Assembly (NCBI RefSeq): GCF_914768025.1
Contig: NZ_CAJZCE010000011.1
Coordinates: 1 to 64,000 of the forward strand
Origin: Snodgrassella gandavensis
GTDB lineage: Bacteria; Pseudomonadota; Gammaproteobacteria; Burkholderiales; Neisseriaceae
DNA length: 64,000 bases
Reading direction: 5' to 3'
Part shown: one piece after another, positions 46,912 to 56,255 of the stretch
How positions within the stretch are numbered: position 1 is the stretch's first letter
How the letters are laid out: every line of letters begins with the position of its first letter
The notes under the pieces: generated by a model
The model's input: the letters and a program-made list of their open reading frames with translations, nothing else
What the model was told of the DNA's origin: nothing
Database searches by the model: none
Translations under genes and position numbers: made by a program

Positions 46912-48278
46912 TATCATCACTGCAATGGCGTTTATTACTGGTTTTAACCATCGTGGTCACCTTTATCGCCATTATTGGCGACATTCTTGCCTATCAGACT
47001 GCATTTCGGGAAACTCAGGATTTGCAGGATGCACAACTGGAACAGATTGCGCACTTACTTGACCCGCGCAGTGCCATATTGCGCAGAGATACACCGGAAG
47101 ATCTCAACTTTCCCGAAAGCACCAGAACACTGCCCAAACCCCGTATTCTGGCACAGACCCTCGATTCACCCTATCTCAATATCCTGATGGGTGATGACAA
47201 TGCTGTACAGAACTTACAGCAACTACAAGATGGCTTTCACAACTTTACCACCGTAGCCCGGCACTGGCGGGTCTACATCCTTAGTCGCGAACACGAACGC
47301 ATTATTGTTGCCCAGCGCACAGCATACCGTAATCATATTGCCAAAGACAGCGCCCTGAGTGTAGTGTGGCCATTTCTTATTCTTATGCCCCTCTTATGGC
47401 TGTTTACCGCCATCTGGATTCGCCGCCTGTTCCGGGCAACACAAGAAATGAGTACCGAATTAACTGCACGCAACGCCAATGATTTATCACCACTGGATAC
47501 CAAGCACGTACCCACTGAAATTCGTCCTTTCATCACCGCACTAAACCGCCTTTTCAGCCAGCTACAGGCTGCAATTGAACTTGATAAAAAATTTATCAGT
47601 CATGCAGCACATGAGTTGCGTACCCCCATCACTGCACTTACCATACAGATAGCCCGTTTTGACGAACCAAATTTAACCATTCAGGAACAGCACAAACTGA
47701 TTGGTCAAATCAAAGCCGGTATAGCACGCACCGAACAACTGCTTACCCAGCTATTATCCATGGCCAGAGCACAACATCAGCAACAACAGCACCTTATGCC
47801 GAATAATGCTTACACTGCCTTGATGCCCTTACTGCGCGACCTGATTGCAGAATTACTTCCCCTGGCTGAACAGAAGCAGCAGAACCTGAGTGTCGACATT
47901 GGCGAAGACATCAACCTGCCCATCAGCAGCAATGATTTACAAACCATTCTGAAGAATATTCTGGTTAATGCCATCAAATACACACCTGCTCACGGCCAGA
48001 TATGTATTCAAACCAAACCAACCACAGACAACCGGCTGGCTTTATGGATAGAAGACAGTGGCTATGGTATTTCTGAAACTGAACGAAAGCTGATATTCGA
48101 ACCGTTTTACCGCATTCTGGGCAATAATGAAAACGGCAGCGGCTTAGGACTGGCCATCGTCAAAACCCTGTGTGACCAATGGCATATAACCATTCAGCTG
48201 GCAGACTCAAACCTGACAAATAGCCAACATAAGCCGGGGCTGGCTGTTGGACTGATATTTAACATCTACAATCAATAA
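46887..48278 (+). CDS. QseC-like sensor histidine kinase
   Basis: A 463-residue kinase. Two membrane helices (about 15-38 and 155-177) flank a periplasmic 2CSK_N-type domain. A HAMP-like linker follows, then HisKA with the phosphorylated His242 in FISHAAHELRTPITAL, then HATPase_c with N-box LKNILVNAIKYTPAHG, G1 WIEDSGYGIS and G2 GSGLGLAIV. The layout matches QseC/PmrB-type kinases. The ATG lies inside the regulator gene. The signal sensed is unknown. Confidence 0.9.
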   Translation: MASGSTRIVSSLQWRLLLVLTIVVTFIAIIGDILAYQTAFRETQDLQDAQLEQIAHLLDPRSAILRRDTPEDLNFPESTRTLPKPRILAQTLDSPYLNILMGDDNAVQNLQQLQDGFHNFTTVARHWRVYILSREHERIIVAQRTAYRNHIAKDSALSVVWPFLILMPLLWLFTAIWIRRLFRATQEMSTELTARNANDLSPLDTKHVPTEIRPFITALNRLFSQLQAAIELDKKFISHAAHELRTPITALTIQIARFDEPNLTIQEQHKLIGQIKAGIARTEQLLTQLLSMARAQHQQQQHLMPNNAYTALMPLLRDLIAELLPLAEQKQQNLSVDIGEDINLPISSNDLQTILKNILVNAIKYTPAHGQICIQTKPTTDNRLALWIEDSGYGISETERKLIFEPFYRILGNNENGSGLGLAIVKTLCDQWHITIQLADSNLTNSQHKPGLAVGLIFNIYNQ

Positions 48279-48505
48279 ATTCAGACAAAACCCTGCTATT
48301 TACACCAGTTAATGTTCATTAAAACCAGATAGCATCAATAACAACCTTTGCTTTCCCCTAAACGAATACAGAACAAAAACTTAAATGCTCATTGACCCAA
48401 ACAATACTCAAAATATTTATCTGCAAGGCTAATTGCAATCAGATGGCTGATTAGATTACTGCACATCATACCGTGCGCCAAACCTGATTTCATTGAACAT
48501 AAATT

Positions 48506-48545
48506 AAAAAGACAGAATGCCCACATTGAGCATTCTGTCTTTTAA
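48506..48545. terminator. Bidirectional terminator, kinase / upp
   Basis: Perfect 10-bp stem GACAGAATGC (48511-48520) / GCATTCTGTC (48530-48539), with A5 on the left and T4 on the right, between two converging transcription units. The 230 bp before it hold no gene. Confidence 0.85.
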
Positions 48546-48601
48546 AATTGGCAAATTTTTCCCTGTCCACCAACAGACTGATTTAAAAACCGGCCAGTAG
48601 C

Positions 48602-49234
48602 TTACCAGTGTTTGGTACCAAAAATTTTGTCACCAGCATCGCCCAGCCCGGGGATAATATAGCCATTATCGTCCAGATGGTCATCCAGAGCGGCGGTATA
48701 GATTGTCACATCCGGATGTGCCTCATTAACCGCTTTAACGCCTTCCGGCGCTGCTACCAATACCAGTGCCTTAATATCCTTGCACCCCTTTTTCTTGAGC
48801 AAGTCAATGGTTGCATTCATTGAACCACCAGTAGCCAGCATGGGGTCAATAATCAGTGCCGGACGTTTATCCATCTGGCTAACAAATTTTTCAAAATAAG
48901 GTACCGGTTCCAGCGTCTCTTCATCACGCTGCAAACCGACTACGCTGATTTTAGCCGTAGGAATTAAATCCAGTACCCCATCCAGCATACCCAGTCCAGC
49001 GCGCAGAATAGGCACCACAGTAACAGTCTTGCCTTTAATCTGGTAAGCATCAATCTCACCACACCAGCCCTGCATTTTGACAATCTCTACATCAAAATCG
49101 CGACTGGCCTCATAAGCCATTAACCGTGCCAGCTCTTTTGTCAGCGTGCGAAAACGATAGGTACTGCAATCCTCTTCACGCATCAATGACAGTTTGTGCT
49201 TCACCAGCGGATGGTCAATCACATTGATATTCAT
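48602..49234 (-). CDS. upp: Uracil phosphoribosyltransferase
   Basis: A 210-residue enzyme that makes UMP from uracil and PRPP (salvage). It has [41 protein letters not shown], the PRPP-binding loop [13 protein letters not shown] (about 125-137) and the C-terminal [16 protein letters not shown]. The start is [10 protein letters not shown] at 49234; a TTG/ATG 10 codons upstream is less likely. It is 74 bp after grxD and may be the end of the operon. Confidence 0.96.
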   Translation of the reverse strand: MNINVIDHPLVKHKLSLMREEDCSTYRFRTLTKELARLMAYEASRDFDVEIVKMQGWCGEIDAYQIKGKTVTVVPILRAGLGMLDGVLDLIPTAKISVVGLQRDEETLEPVPYFEKFVSQMDKRPALIIDPMLATGGSMNATIDLLKKKGCKDIKALVLVAAPEGVKAVNEAHPDVTIYTAALDDHLDDNGYIIPGLGDAGDKIFGTKHW

Positions 49235-49308
49235 AGCCTGTTCCAAAAATAATTCCTTTAACACTTAAATCAAAATAGTTACCGGGAAATTCCCCGAACA
49301 GAATTCAG

Positions 49309-49620
49309 TCAGACAGAAGCCAGTAAAGTCTGCAATTCACCTGCTTCATACATTTCCAGCATAATGTCAGAACCACCAACAAATTCACCTTTTACATACA
49401 ATTGCGGAATCGTTGGCCAGTCAGCATATTCCTTGATACCCTGACGGATATCATCATCTTCGAGCACATTAACAGTATAGAAATCCTTCAAACCAGCTGC
49501 CTGCAAAATCTGCACAGCACGGGATGAAAAACCACACTGTGGAAACTGTTTTGTCCCTTTCATGAACAACACAACCGGATGTTCGGTAACAAGTGTTTTA
49601 ATTTTTTCCTGAGTACTCAT
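49309..49620 (-). CDS. grxD: Monothiol glutaredoxin (Grx4 type)
   Basis: A 103-residue CGFS monothiol glutaredoxin that binds and passes on Fe-S clusters with glutathione. Motifs: [19 protein letters not shown] (active Cys about residue 29), [19 protein letters not shown]. The start at 49620 is chosen because the AAGGA site is correctly spaced for it; an ATG at 49626 would overlap that site. Confidence 0.95.
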   Translation of the reverse strand: MSTQEKIKTLVTEHPVVLFMKGTKQFPQCGFSSRAVQILQAAGLKDFYTVNVLEDDDIRQGIKEYADWPTIPQLYVKGEFVGGSDIMLEMYEAGELQTLLASV

Positions 49621-49638
49621 GTACATTCCTTATTTCAT

Positions 49639-50904
49639 TTACTTAATGCGTGTTAGTACAGCGGCAAAAAAGCCGTCTGTATGATGTTCACTGGTATTCA
49701 ACTGCAAATAATCACTCTGCATGGATGGCAAAGCAATACCCTTGAGCAATGTATGTACCGGTTCAATATGCCAGCCTGTATTAGCGGCCAGAAAATCATT
49801 TAACGGCTGCTGATTTTCAGCCTCCAGAATACTGCAAGTAGCATATACCAGTCTGCCACCTGAGCGTACCAGAGCAGAAGCAGCCTGCAAAATCGACCGT
49901 TGCTGTTGCTGCAATGCCTGTACATTGTCACCACTCTGACGATATTTTAAATCAGGATTGCGCCGCAAAGTACCCAGCCCGGAACAGGGAGCATCCACCA
50001 AAACACAATCCGCCTTACCTTTCAAGCGGGCAATACGCGCATCATGTTCATTATCAATGCGTTGCGGATGAATATTGGTCAAACCGGCACGCACCATACG
50101 TGGTTTTAGATTAGCCAAACGTTTTTCTGCCACATCCAGCGCATATAAGCGTCCGCTGCCTGCCATCATCGCGCCCATTGCCAGAGTTTTACCGCCAGCA
50201 CCAGCACAAAAATCTACTGCAATCTGCCCACGTTTTACGCCAGTTAACAGAGCCAGTAACTGGCTGCCTTCATCCTGTACTTCCAGCACACCATCCAGAA
50301 ACAACGGGTGACGGTTTAATGCTGGTTTATCATACAATCGGATTCCCCAAGGTGAATAAGGAGTAGCTTCTGCGCGTAAGCCTTCTGCCTGTAGCGCAAC
50401 CAAAACCTTATCACGTTTACCTTTCAGGGTATTAACCCGCACATCCAGCGGCGCTGCCTGCATCACACTGCGGCCATAAGCAATAATCTGATTCTCATTC
50501 CAGTCCTGCTGCTGCAAACAGTCAATCAGCCATTGAGGCAGTTCGGCAGCAGTTGTCAGCGTAGCAGCAAAATCAGACTTGTGCTGCTTTAATTCAACCA
50601 GCCACTGCTTTTCTTCAGCATCACATAAGCTTTCCACTGCATGAATACTTAAACCGCGCCCTAAAACCAGTGCCGCCAGAGCAGCACGGCGTGGCTTGTT
50701 ATGAGGTCTGGGCAGCATTTTCTGGATTTTCTGCAAGTGACGAATAGTAGCAAATACAGTTTCGGCTATTTCATGCCGGTCACGTACACCCAGCTTGCGC
50801 TGGCGCCGGAAAAAGGTCGACAACACAACATCTGCCGGCTGTCTGAACGTTAACACCTGAGCCAGAGCAGCAGCTGTCAAATCAAGTTGTTGCGCATTTA
50901 TCAT
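49639..50904 (-). CDS. rsmB: RsmB/NOP-family rRNA (cytosine-C5) methyltransferase
   Basis: A 421-residue SAM-dependent m5C methyltransferase of the RsmB/NOP family. An N-terminal NusB-like helical region (about 1-130) is followed by the Rossmann core: VDFCAGAGGKTLAMGAMM, then LVDAPCSGLGTLRRNPDLKYR (Cys that helps release) and VYATCSILEAEN (catalytic Cys). In E. coli, RsmB modifies 16S C967. The N-terminus is less canonical than E. coli RsmB, so a sister methyltransferase is possible. It is 6 bp after the DUF3108 gene. Confidence 0.85.
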   Translation of the reverse strand: MINAQQLDLTAAALAQVLTFRQPADVVLSTFFRRQRKLGVRDRHEIAETVFATIRHLQKIQKMLPRPHNKPRRAALAALVLGRGLSIHAVESLCDAEEKQWLVELKQHKSDFAATLTTAAELPQWLIDCLQQQDWNENQIIAYGRSVMQAAPLDVRVNTLKGKRDKVLVALQAEGLRAEATPYSPWGIRLYDKPALNRHPLFLDGVLEVQDEGSQLLALLTGVKRGQIAVDFCAGAGGKTLAMGAMMAGSGRLYALDVAEKRLANLKPRMVRAGLTNIHPQRIDNEHDARIARLKGKADCVLVDAPCSGLGTLRRNPDLKYRQSGDNVQALQQQQRSILQAASALVRSGGRLVYATCSILEAENQQPLNDFLAANTGWHIEPVHTLLKGIALPSMQSDYLQLNTSEHHTDGFFAAVLTRIK

Positions 50905-50910
50905 AATTTC

Positions 50911-51585
50911 TTAAATAGCCTTCCCGTCAATTTGGCCACCTTTCAGTTGCAAGGTATAAACCTTACCATTATCCATATAGCTAATCTGTACCGGAATATT
51001 CTCAAACTGTGGCGCAAAAGCATATTCCACCACATCATCACCACGACTGATACTGTACTGGCTAATATCAATTTGCCGGCCATTAACCAGCAGTTGTGCA
51101 TTGCCACGACTACGAACTGCATCCAACAGGTAAACTTTTTTGCCATTAGTCAGATAGGTATTTGCGGGCAATTTACCGTGATTAAAGCCCAGTTGCCAGC
51201 CAAGTGCAAACATATCGTATACCGGTCCGTTTACCGCCATATGCTTACTGGCTTCAGAAACCTTACCATAATCAATACCCTGTTCAGTAAAGCGCGCCTG
51301 TGCATAAGGTTTACCAAAGCGACTATCCGTATAGGAAAGCGGATTCAGGGTAGAACCATTTACCGTACCAGTAGAAACAAATTGCATTTGGTAAAAAATC
51401 AGATTAATTTGGGTATTAATCCAGTACTGCTCACCTTGCTGTACAAAGTCCATACTTACCGGCAAACCATAACTGTCTACAAACTGCAATTGTGCCCGTT
51501 GCGGCAAATCGGCAGCCCGCACTACTGGTAGCAATAGTAAACTTACCCAAGCAAGCAATATACCCAGCCAGAATTTTACTTTCAT
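50911..51585 (-). CDS. DUF3108 exported protein
   Basis: A 224-residue protein with a signal peptide (MKVKFWLGILLAWVSLLLLPVVRA) and a beta-rich body typical of DUF3108 (NPLSYTDSRFGKPYAQARF, VYDMFALGWQLG, VYLLDAVRSRGNAQL, VEYAFAPQFENIPVQI). The family is periplasmic and of unknown function. It sits between purN (17 bp) and rsmB (6 bp) in an operon, an order seen in related bacteria. Confidence 0.82.
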   Translation of the reverse strand: MKVKFWLGILLAWVSLLLLPVVRAADLPQRAQLQFVDSYGLPVSMDFVQQGEQYWINTQINLIFYQMQFVSTGTVNGSTLNPLSYTDSRFGKPYAQARFTEQGIDYGKVSEASKHMAVNGPVYDMFALGWQLGFNHGKLPANTYLTNGKKVYLLDAVRSRGNAQLLVNGRQIDISQYSISRGDDVVEYAFAPQFENIPVQISYMDNGKVYTLQLKGGQIDGKAI

Positions 51586-51602
51586 ACTTCTCTCATAGCA
51601 TA

Positions 51603-52235
51603 CTAATTTTTCAGGAAAATCGAATCATCTATATCAACCATAGACAAATTACTAACTCGATTACCCTCTACAACCAGCTTGCCAGCAACAAAATCAGCCA
51701 CTGCCTGTGGTAATAACTCATGCTCAACCCGCAATACCCGCTGCGCTAGAGTATCAGCAGTATCGCCACCTAGAACAGGTACAACGCCCTGAACAATAAT
51801 CGGGCCACAATCCAGTTGTGCAGTGACAAAATGAATGGTACATCCCGCCACCCGGCAGCCACTGTCCAGCGCCCGCTGATGCGTATGCAGTCCGGGGAAA
51901 GCAGGCAATAAAGATGGGTGAATATTAATCAGCCTGCCGGCATAATGTTCACAGAATTCAGGCGTCAAAATACGCATAAAGCCAGCCAGCACCACCAGAT
52001 CCGGCTGATAAGCATCAATTCGCGCCATAAGAGCGGTATCAAACGCTTCACGGCCGGCATAATCCTGATGGCAGACTGCCTCAGTGGCCAGACCGCGCTG
52101 TGCAGCCCACTGCAAACCAGCTGCATCAGCTCGATTACTGATTACTGCCACCACTTCTGCCTGCGCAATATCCGCCTCCACCACAGCCTGCATATTACTG
52201 CCACGCCCAGAAATCAGAATCACAATTCTTTTCAT
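51603..52235 (-). CDS. purN: Phosphoribosylglycinamide formyltransferase
   Basis: A 210-residue GAR transformylase of purine synthesis using 10-formyl-THF. It has VILISGRGSNMQAVVEA, VLAGFMRILTPEF, INIHPSLLPAFPGLHT (catalytic Asn/His) and VAGCTIHFV with the conserved Asp later in QLDCGPII. The ATG at 52235 gives the usual length; the longer frame to 52352 adds 39 unrelated residues and overlaps murI. Confidence 0.96.
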   Translation of the reverse strand: MKRIVILISGRGSNMQAVVEADIAQAEVVAVISNRADAAGLQWAAQRGLATEAVCHQDYAGREAFDTALMARIDAYQPDLVVLAGFMRILTPEFCEHYAGRLINIHPSLLPAFPGLHTHQRALDSGCRVAGCTIHFVTAQLDCGPIIVQGVVPVLGGDTADTLAQRVLRVEHELLPQAVADFVAGKLVVEGNRVSNLSMVDIDDSIFLKN

Positions 52236-52266
52236 ACCGCTTATTTTTCTCCTGCCAACAGAAAAC

Positions 52267-53076
52267 CTAGCCCAAAGATACCATTTCCAACTGTTCGAGG
52301 CTACGCCCAAGAAACCGTTCCCCGATTGTCTGGAATCGCAGAGGAATATCACTTACATAGAAACGGTATTGCGCCCCCGTGTGATCCGGATTAAGCAACT
52401 GCTGCTGTTGCAGTGCCTGTGCCGTTGCCTCTGCCGTCGTAATTGCTGAATCAACCAGTTTCAGTTCAGGTGCTTCCTGCCGGATTAATGATTTAAGTAA
52501 TGGATAATGAGTACAACCCAAAACCAGCGTATCCACATCTTCCGCCAAAATCGGCTTTAAATATTCTCTGGCAGTCAAGCGTGTTACTTCATGATCCAGC
52601 CAGCCTTCTTCCACCAGTGGCACCAATAAAGGACATGCCTGTGAAAATACACGTGTTTGTGCATTCTGCTTATGAATCGCCCGGGCATAAGCATTACTAT
52701 TGACAGTGGTACTGGTAGCAATCACACCGATGTGATTATTCCGTGTTGTTTCCAGTGCAGCCTTGGCACCGGCATCAATCACATCCAGTACTGGCATACC
52801 ACCGGCCAGTTGTCTTATCTTTTCCCGTGCCACAGCAGCTATGGTATTACAGGCCACAACCAGAGCCTTAACATCATGTTCCAGCAGAAACGACACAATC
52901 TGTTCGGTATAAACTTCAATTGTGTGTCTGGATTTCACCCCATACGGAACCCGTGCCGTATCACCAAAATAAATAATATTTTCATTAGGCAGCCGTTCCA
53001 TCAAAGCCCGAACCACAGTCAGGCCGCCTACTCCGGAATCAAATACACCTATCGGGCGTTGTTGTAGTGCAATCAT
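52267..53076 (-). CDS. murI: Glutamate racemase
   Basis: A 269-residue racemase supplying D-glutamate for peptidoglycan. It has IGVFDSGVGGLTVVRAL, ALVVACNTIAAVA (first catalytic Cys) and VLGCTHYPLLKSLI (second catalytic Cys). The start MIALQQRPIGVFDSG at 53076 is taken over one 9 codons upstream. First gene of a co-directional set murI-purN-DUF3108-rsmB-grxD-upp. Confidence 0.95.
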   Translation of the reverse strand: MIALQQRPIGVFDSGVGGLTVVRALMERLPNENIIYFGDTARVPYGVKSRHTIEVYTEQIVSFLLEHDVKALVVACNTIAAVAREKIRQLAGGMPVLDVIDAGAKAALETTRNNHIGVIATSTTVNSNAYARAIHKQNAQTRVFSQACPLLVPLVEEGWLDHEVTRLTAREYLKPILAEDVDTLVLGCTHYPLLKSLIRQEAPELKLVDSAITTAEATAQALQQQQLLNPDHTGAQYRFYVSDIPLRFQTIGERFLGRSLEQLEMVSLG

Positions 53077-53309
53077 TTGTCTCTTTATCTGTAGCCATGA
53101 CACTCAATACACCACGTACTGAATCCGTCACAAGCCAGTTATCATTGCGATTATAGCATTGACCCGAAAATATACTCATAGTACAAATCCAGCCAAATAG
53201 GCTTAAAACCGGCTTTTAGCCTGCAACCTGACAAATCGGCAGAACTTTACTACTTTCACTCTTACAAACTTTATCGCATAATAAACCCGTTTTGTTAATT
53301 AAACATACC

Positions 53310-53780
53310 ATGTCTGCATCTCAAATCCGTGAAATCGTTCTGGCCGGCGAAAACGATACCCTGAATCTGGGCGCCCGTTTTGCCCAGCATATCAGCCCGC
53401 CTTTAATCATCTGGCTAGTAGGAGACTTAGGTGCGGGCAAAACCACCTTTACCCGCGGTCTGCTCAACGCACTGGGTCATCATGGCGCAGTTAAAAGCCC
53501 CACATACAATATAGTTGAAACCTATCCATTTAGCGGATTTCACCTGCATCATTTTGATCTATACCGTTTTCAAAGCCCGGAAGAATGGCTGGATGCAGGA
53601 CTGGATGAACTCATCACCGCAGATAGCATTGTTCTGATTGAATGGCCGCAACTCGGTGGCGATCTGGCTCCGTCGGCTGATATCATCCTGAACATTACTG
53701 CTAATAGCAGTGGCCGCACAGTGCAGATGAGTGCTGCCACAGCCAATGGCACACACATCCTAGACAAGATTACAGAATAA
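53310..53780 (+). CDS. tsaE: tRNA threonylcarbamoyladenosine biosynthesis protein TsaE
   Basis: A 156-residue ATPase required for t6A37 in tRNA. The P-loop is WLVGDLGAGKTTFTRGLL, then VKSPTYNIVETY and HHFDLYRF, and IVLIEWPQLGG. The ATG at 53310 is preferred over the TTG at 53292. It is followed after 3 bp by amiC, the order common in Neisseriaceae and other proteobacteria. Confidence 0.95.
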   Translation: MSASQIREIVLAGENDTLNLGARFAQHISPPLIIWLVGDLGAGKTTFTRGLLNALGHHGAVKSPTYNIVETYPFSGFHLHHFDLYRFQSPEEWLDAGLDELITADSIVLIEWPQLGGDLAPSADIILNITANSSGRTVQMSAATANGTHILDKITE

Positions 53781-53783
53781 ACC

Positions 53784-55103
53784 ATGCCTAACCATATCAG
53801 CCGCCGAAAATTGTTACTTGCTTCTACCGGCACGCTATTAATCAGCCTTACCCCGTTTGCGCGTGCCGCCAAAGCTGGCGCAGACATCGTGGCTTCGCGT
53901 ATCTGGCCAGCCACAGCCTATACCAGAATGACGCTGGAATCCACAACACCTATCCAATTTAAATACTTTCAACTCAAAAACCCTGACAGACTGGTTATCG
54001 ATATTCAGGGCTCAGCCACCAATCAGGTCTTGCGTGAACTGAGCAACAAAGTCATTCCCATGGATCCGTATATTGCCAGTGTTCGCATCGGGCAATTCAA
54101 TCCCGAAACCATACGTATCGTAATGGACTTGAAAACGACCGTTAATCCACAGATATTTTCGTTGACGCCAGTAGCCAATTTCAAAAACCGGCTGGTAGTG
54201 GACTTATACCCCACCGCCACAGTAGCCATGGAACAGGAAAAAAACGATCCATTAATGGCACTTTTACAGGACTATAGCCACGGCAAGGTCAACAGTGACG
54301 GCACCACACGCCCACAGGCCACCGCTTCTACGCCTCCTGTACAAAAACCGCGTGAAAGCAAGCCGCCAGTTATCAACCAACCCCCAACATCAGGCAAGCC
54401 GAATAAATTCAACCGCCAGCCGGTTATCATGATTGATCCGGGACATGGTGGTGAAGACCCCGGTGCCACAGGCCCATCCGGCTTGCATGAAAAAGATGTG
54501 GTACTGGCTATTGGACGCGAAGTAAAAAAAATACTGGACTCCAATGGCTACAAAACCTACATGACCCGAAACGAAGACATATTCATTCCGCTAGGTGTGC
54601 GCGTAGCCAAAGCGCGTAAACTCAGAGCCGATGTATTTGTTTCCATCCATGCCGATGCATTTACCAATCCATCCGCCAAAGGTACCGGTGTATACGCCCT
54701 TAATCCCAAAGGTGCCACCAGTGCAGCAGCCAAATATCTGGCACAAACCCAGAATGCAGCCGATTCAATTGGTGGCGTAAGTTACTCCACCGATAAAAAT
54801 GTCAACAACACCCTGTTTGACCTTACCCAAACAGCAACCATCAACGACAGCCTGAAACTGGGCAAGGATGTTTTAAATCAGCTTGGCAAAATCAATAACC
54901 TGCATAAGGGCAGTGTCGATCAGGCTAATTTTGCCGTTCTGAAAGCGCCAGATGTCCCATCTATACTGGTTGAAACCGCTTTTATTTCCAATCCGATTGA
55001 AGAACGATTACTATCAAGCAGCAATTTCCGTCAGAAAATGGCCAATTCCATTGCCAGCGGTATTAAAGATTACTTATCTACAGCAGTCTTGGCACGTCGT
55101 TGA
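53784..55103 (+). CDS. amiC: N-acetylmuramoyl-L-alanine amidase AmiC-type
   Basis: A 439-residue zinc amidase that splits septal peptidoglycan. The N-terminus SRRKLLLASTGTLLISLTPFARA looks like a Tat signal (twin Arg), as in AmiA/AmiC. An AMIN domain (about 35-140) is followed by a Pro/Gln/Thr linker (about 155-205), then Amidase_3 (about 210-435) with IDPGHGGEDPGATGPSGLHEK, VFVSIHADAF and SILVETAFISNP (zinc ligands His, Glu, His and catalytic Glu). It is translationally close to tsaE. Confidence 0.95.
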   Translation: MPNHISRRKLLLASTGTLLISLTPFARAAKAGADIVASRIWPATAYTRMTLESTTPIQFKYFQLKNPDRLVIDIQGSATNQVLRELSNKVIPMDPYIASVRIGQFNPETIRIVMDLKTTVNPQIFSLTPVANFKNRLVVDLYPTATVAMEQEKNDPLMALLQDYSHGKVNSDGTTRPQATASTPPVQKPRESKPPVINQPPTSGKPNKFNRQPVIMIDPGHGGEDPGATGPSGLHEKDVVLAIGREVKKILDSNGYKTYMTRNEDIFIPLGVRVAKARKLRADVFVSIHADAFTNPSAKGTGVYALNPKGATSAAAKYLAQTQNAADSIGGVSYSTDKNVNNTLFDLTQTATINDSLKLGKDVLNQLGKINNLHKGSVDQANFAVLKAPDVPSILVETAFISNPIEERLLSSSNFRQKMANSIASGIKDYLSTAVLARR

Positions 55104-55603
55104 TAGCAATGAATCATTTACTTCTTATATATTAATCAATACTGCAATTCTGGTATAAATGGCCAATGAAATGACACTTTTACAGCCTGAATATCTGTTT
55201 TGCGACAGCAATTAAACTTCTCTTTTCGACGTTTAATTACTGGCTTGACTGACAGTCTGTTAGTATTTTTATTACAGTACAAAATAGCGTTTTTATTAAA
55301 TGACAATTTAATTTATCGCGCTGGGTGCTTGGAGAAATTAAATATTATTGATTTAAGCTGCAACAAAAATTACAGCTTAATGATTGAATTAGATTGAAAA
55401 TAATCTAACATTGAACTCAAGACAAGAATATCGAATACCGATTGCAGAATGTATTTCAGCCTGCAATCGGTAATTCGCAGATAAAAATATAATGATTAAT
55501 TGTTGCTCAGAAATAAAGGCTAACGAAAAAGCTGCGAGACAAATCGATTATTATTTAGCAGCAAAATATTGCATAAAATTACTTAAATATTACTTCGCAA
55601 CCA
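55104..55603. other. Junction between amiC and the prophage
   Basis: 500 bp, AT-rich, with no gene seen. It should contain the right end of the Mu-like prophage and any phage-host junction, which I cannot pinpoint. A long inverted repeat (TACCGATTGCAG near 55436-55447 with CTGCAATCGGTA at 55461-55472) has no T tail and could be a regulatory or end-binding site. Confidence 0.45.
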
Positions 55604-56245
55604 TCAAATATGAATAGCATCATTCCATAAATCAAATATTTGCTTTTCATTCAGAAGCAGAACATCAGTTAAAAATTTCCACCAATTATGATTATCCAAC
55701 GAAAAACTTTGCGTTTCCACAATGTAATTGCGAATCTTAATTAATTCTATACCTGACATTGCATTTTCTGCAGCTTCAACCAGAGCTTGCTTATTTTTAC
55801 CTAAGCTAATTTCCAACTGAGAAAGCATTTGCATGCGAGACAAAGTACCGGCAGTGCTGCGTTTATTCTGTAAACGTAACTGTGCAGCATCAGCTTTTTC
55901 TACCCAGCTATTCGCTTTCTCTGACCACTGATGATAAATATCAGGGCAAGGCATGGTGGTAACAGTAGCCGGTAATACGCCCGGTTCATCTATTGCTACG
56001 ACTTCTCCGGTTTCCTTGCTGTACACCGTTTCACCTCGATGGTCTTCGATATATTGCCAGTTATCGCCTGTCCATTGTGCAATAAAGCCTTTTTTAGACA
56101 CCGGTTCTTCAGCCTGAATACACAGTCTGGGAATCAGATAATGGCCATTATTTTCCAGAGGATCCAAATCTGCTGTAGTCATGCCAACAAAGTAGTTGTT
56201 TTCGTCTAATTGGCATACAGGAATAGTTTGTGCATAGATTTCCAT
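55604..56245 (-). CDS. Phage tail-fibre assembly protein (intact copy)
   Basis: A 213-residue protein following the second fibre gene by 10 bp. The N-terminal half (MEIYAQTIPVCQLDENNYFVG, HYLIPRLCIQAEEP, WQYIEDHRGETVYSKETGEV) is shared with a broken copy at 57314-57634. The C-terminal half is a helical region (about 115-213) with LSQLEISLGKNKQALVEAAE. Position and the IEDHRGETVYSKETGE pattern fit fibre-assembly chaperones of Mu-like and other tailed phages. I infer that it helps fold or attach the fibre tip. Confidence 0.7.
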   Translation of the reverse strand: MEIYAQTIPVCQLDENNYFVGMTTADLDPLENNGHYLIPRLCIQAEEPVSKKGFIAQWTGDNWQYIEDHRGETVYSKETGEVVAIDEPGVLPATVTTMPCPDIYHQWSEKANSWVEKADAAQLRLQNKRSTAGTLSRMQMLSQLEISLGKNKQALVEAAENAMSGIELIKIRNYIVETQSFSLDNHNWWKFLTDVLLLNEKQIFDLWNDAIHI

Positions 56246-56255
56246 TTTTTATTCC

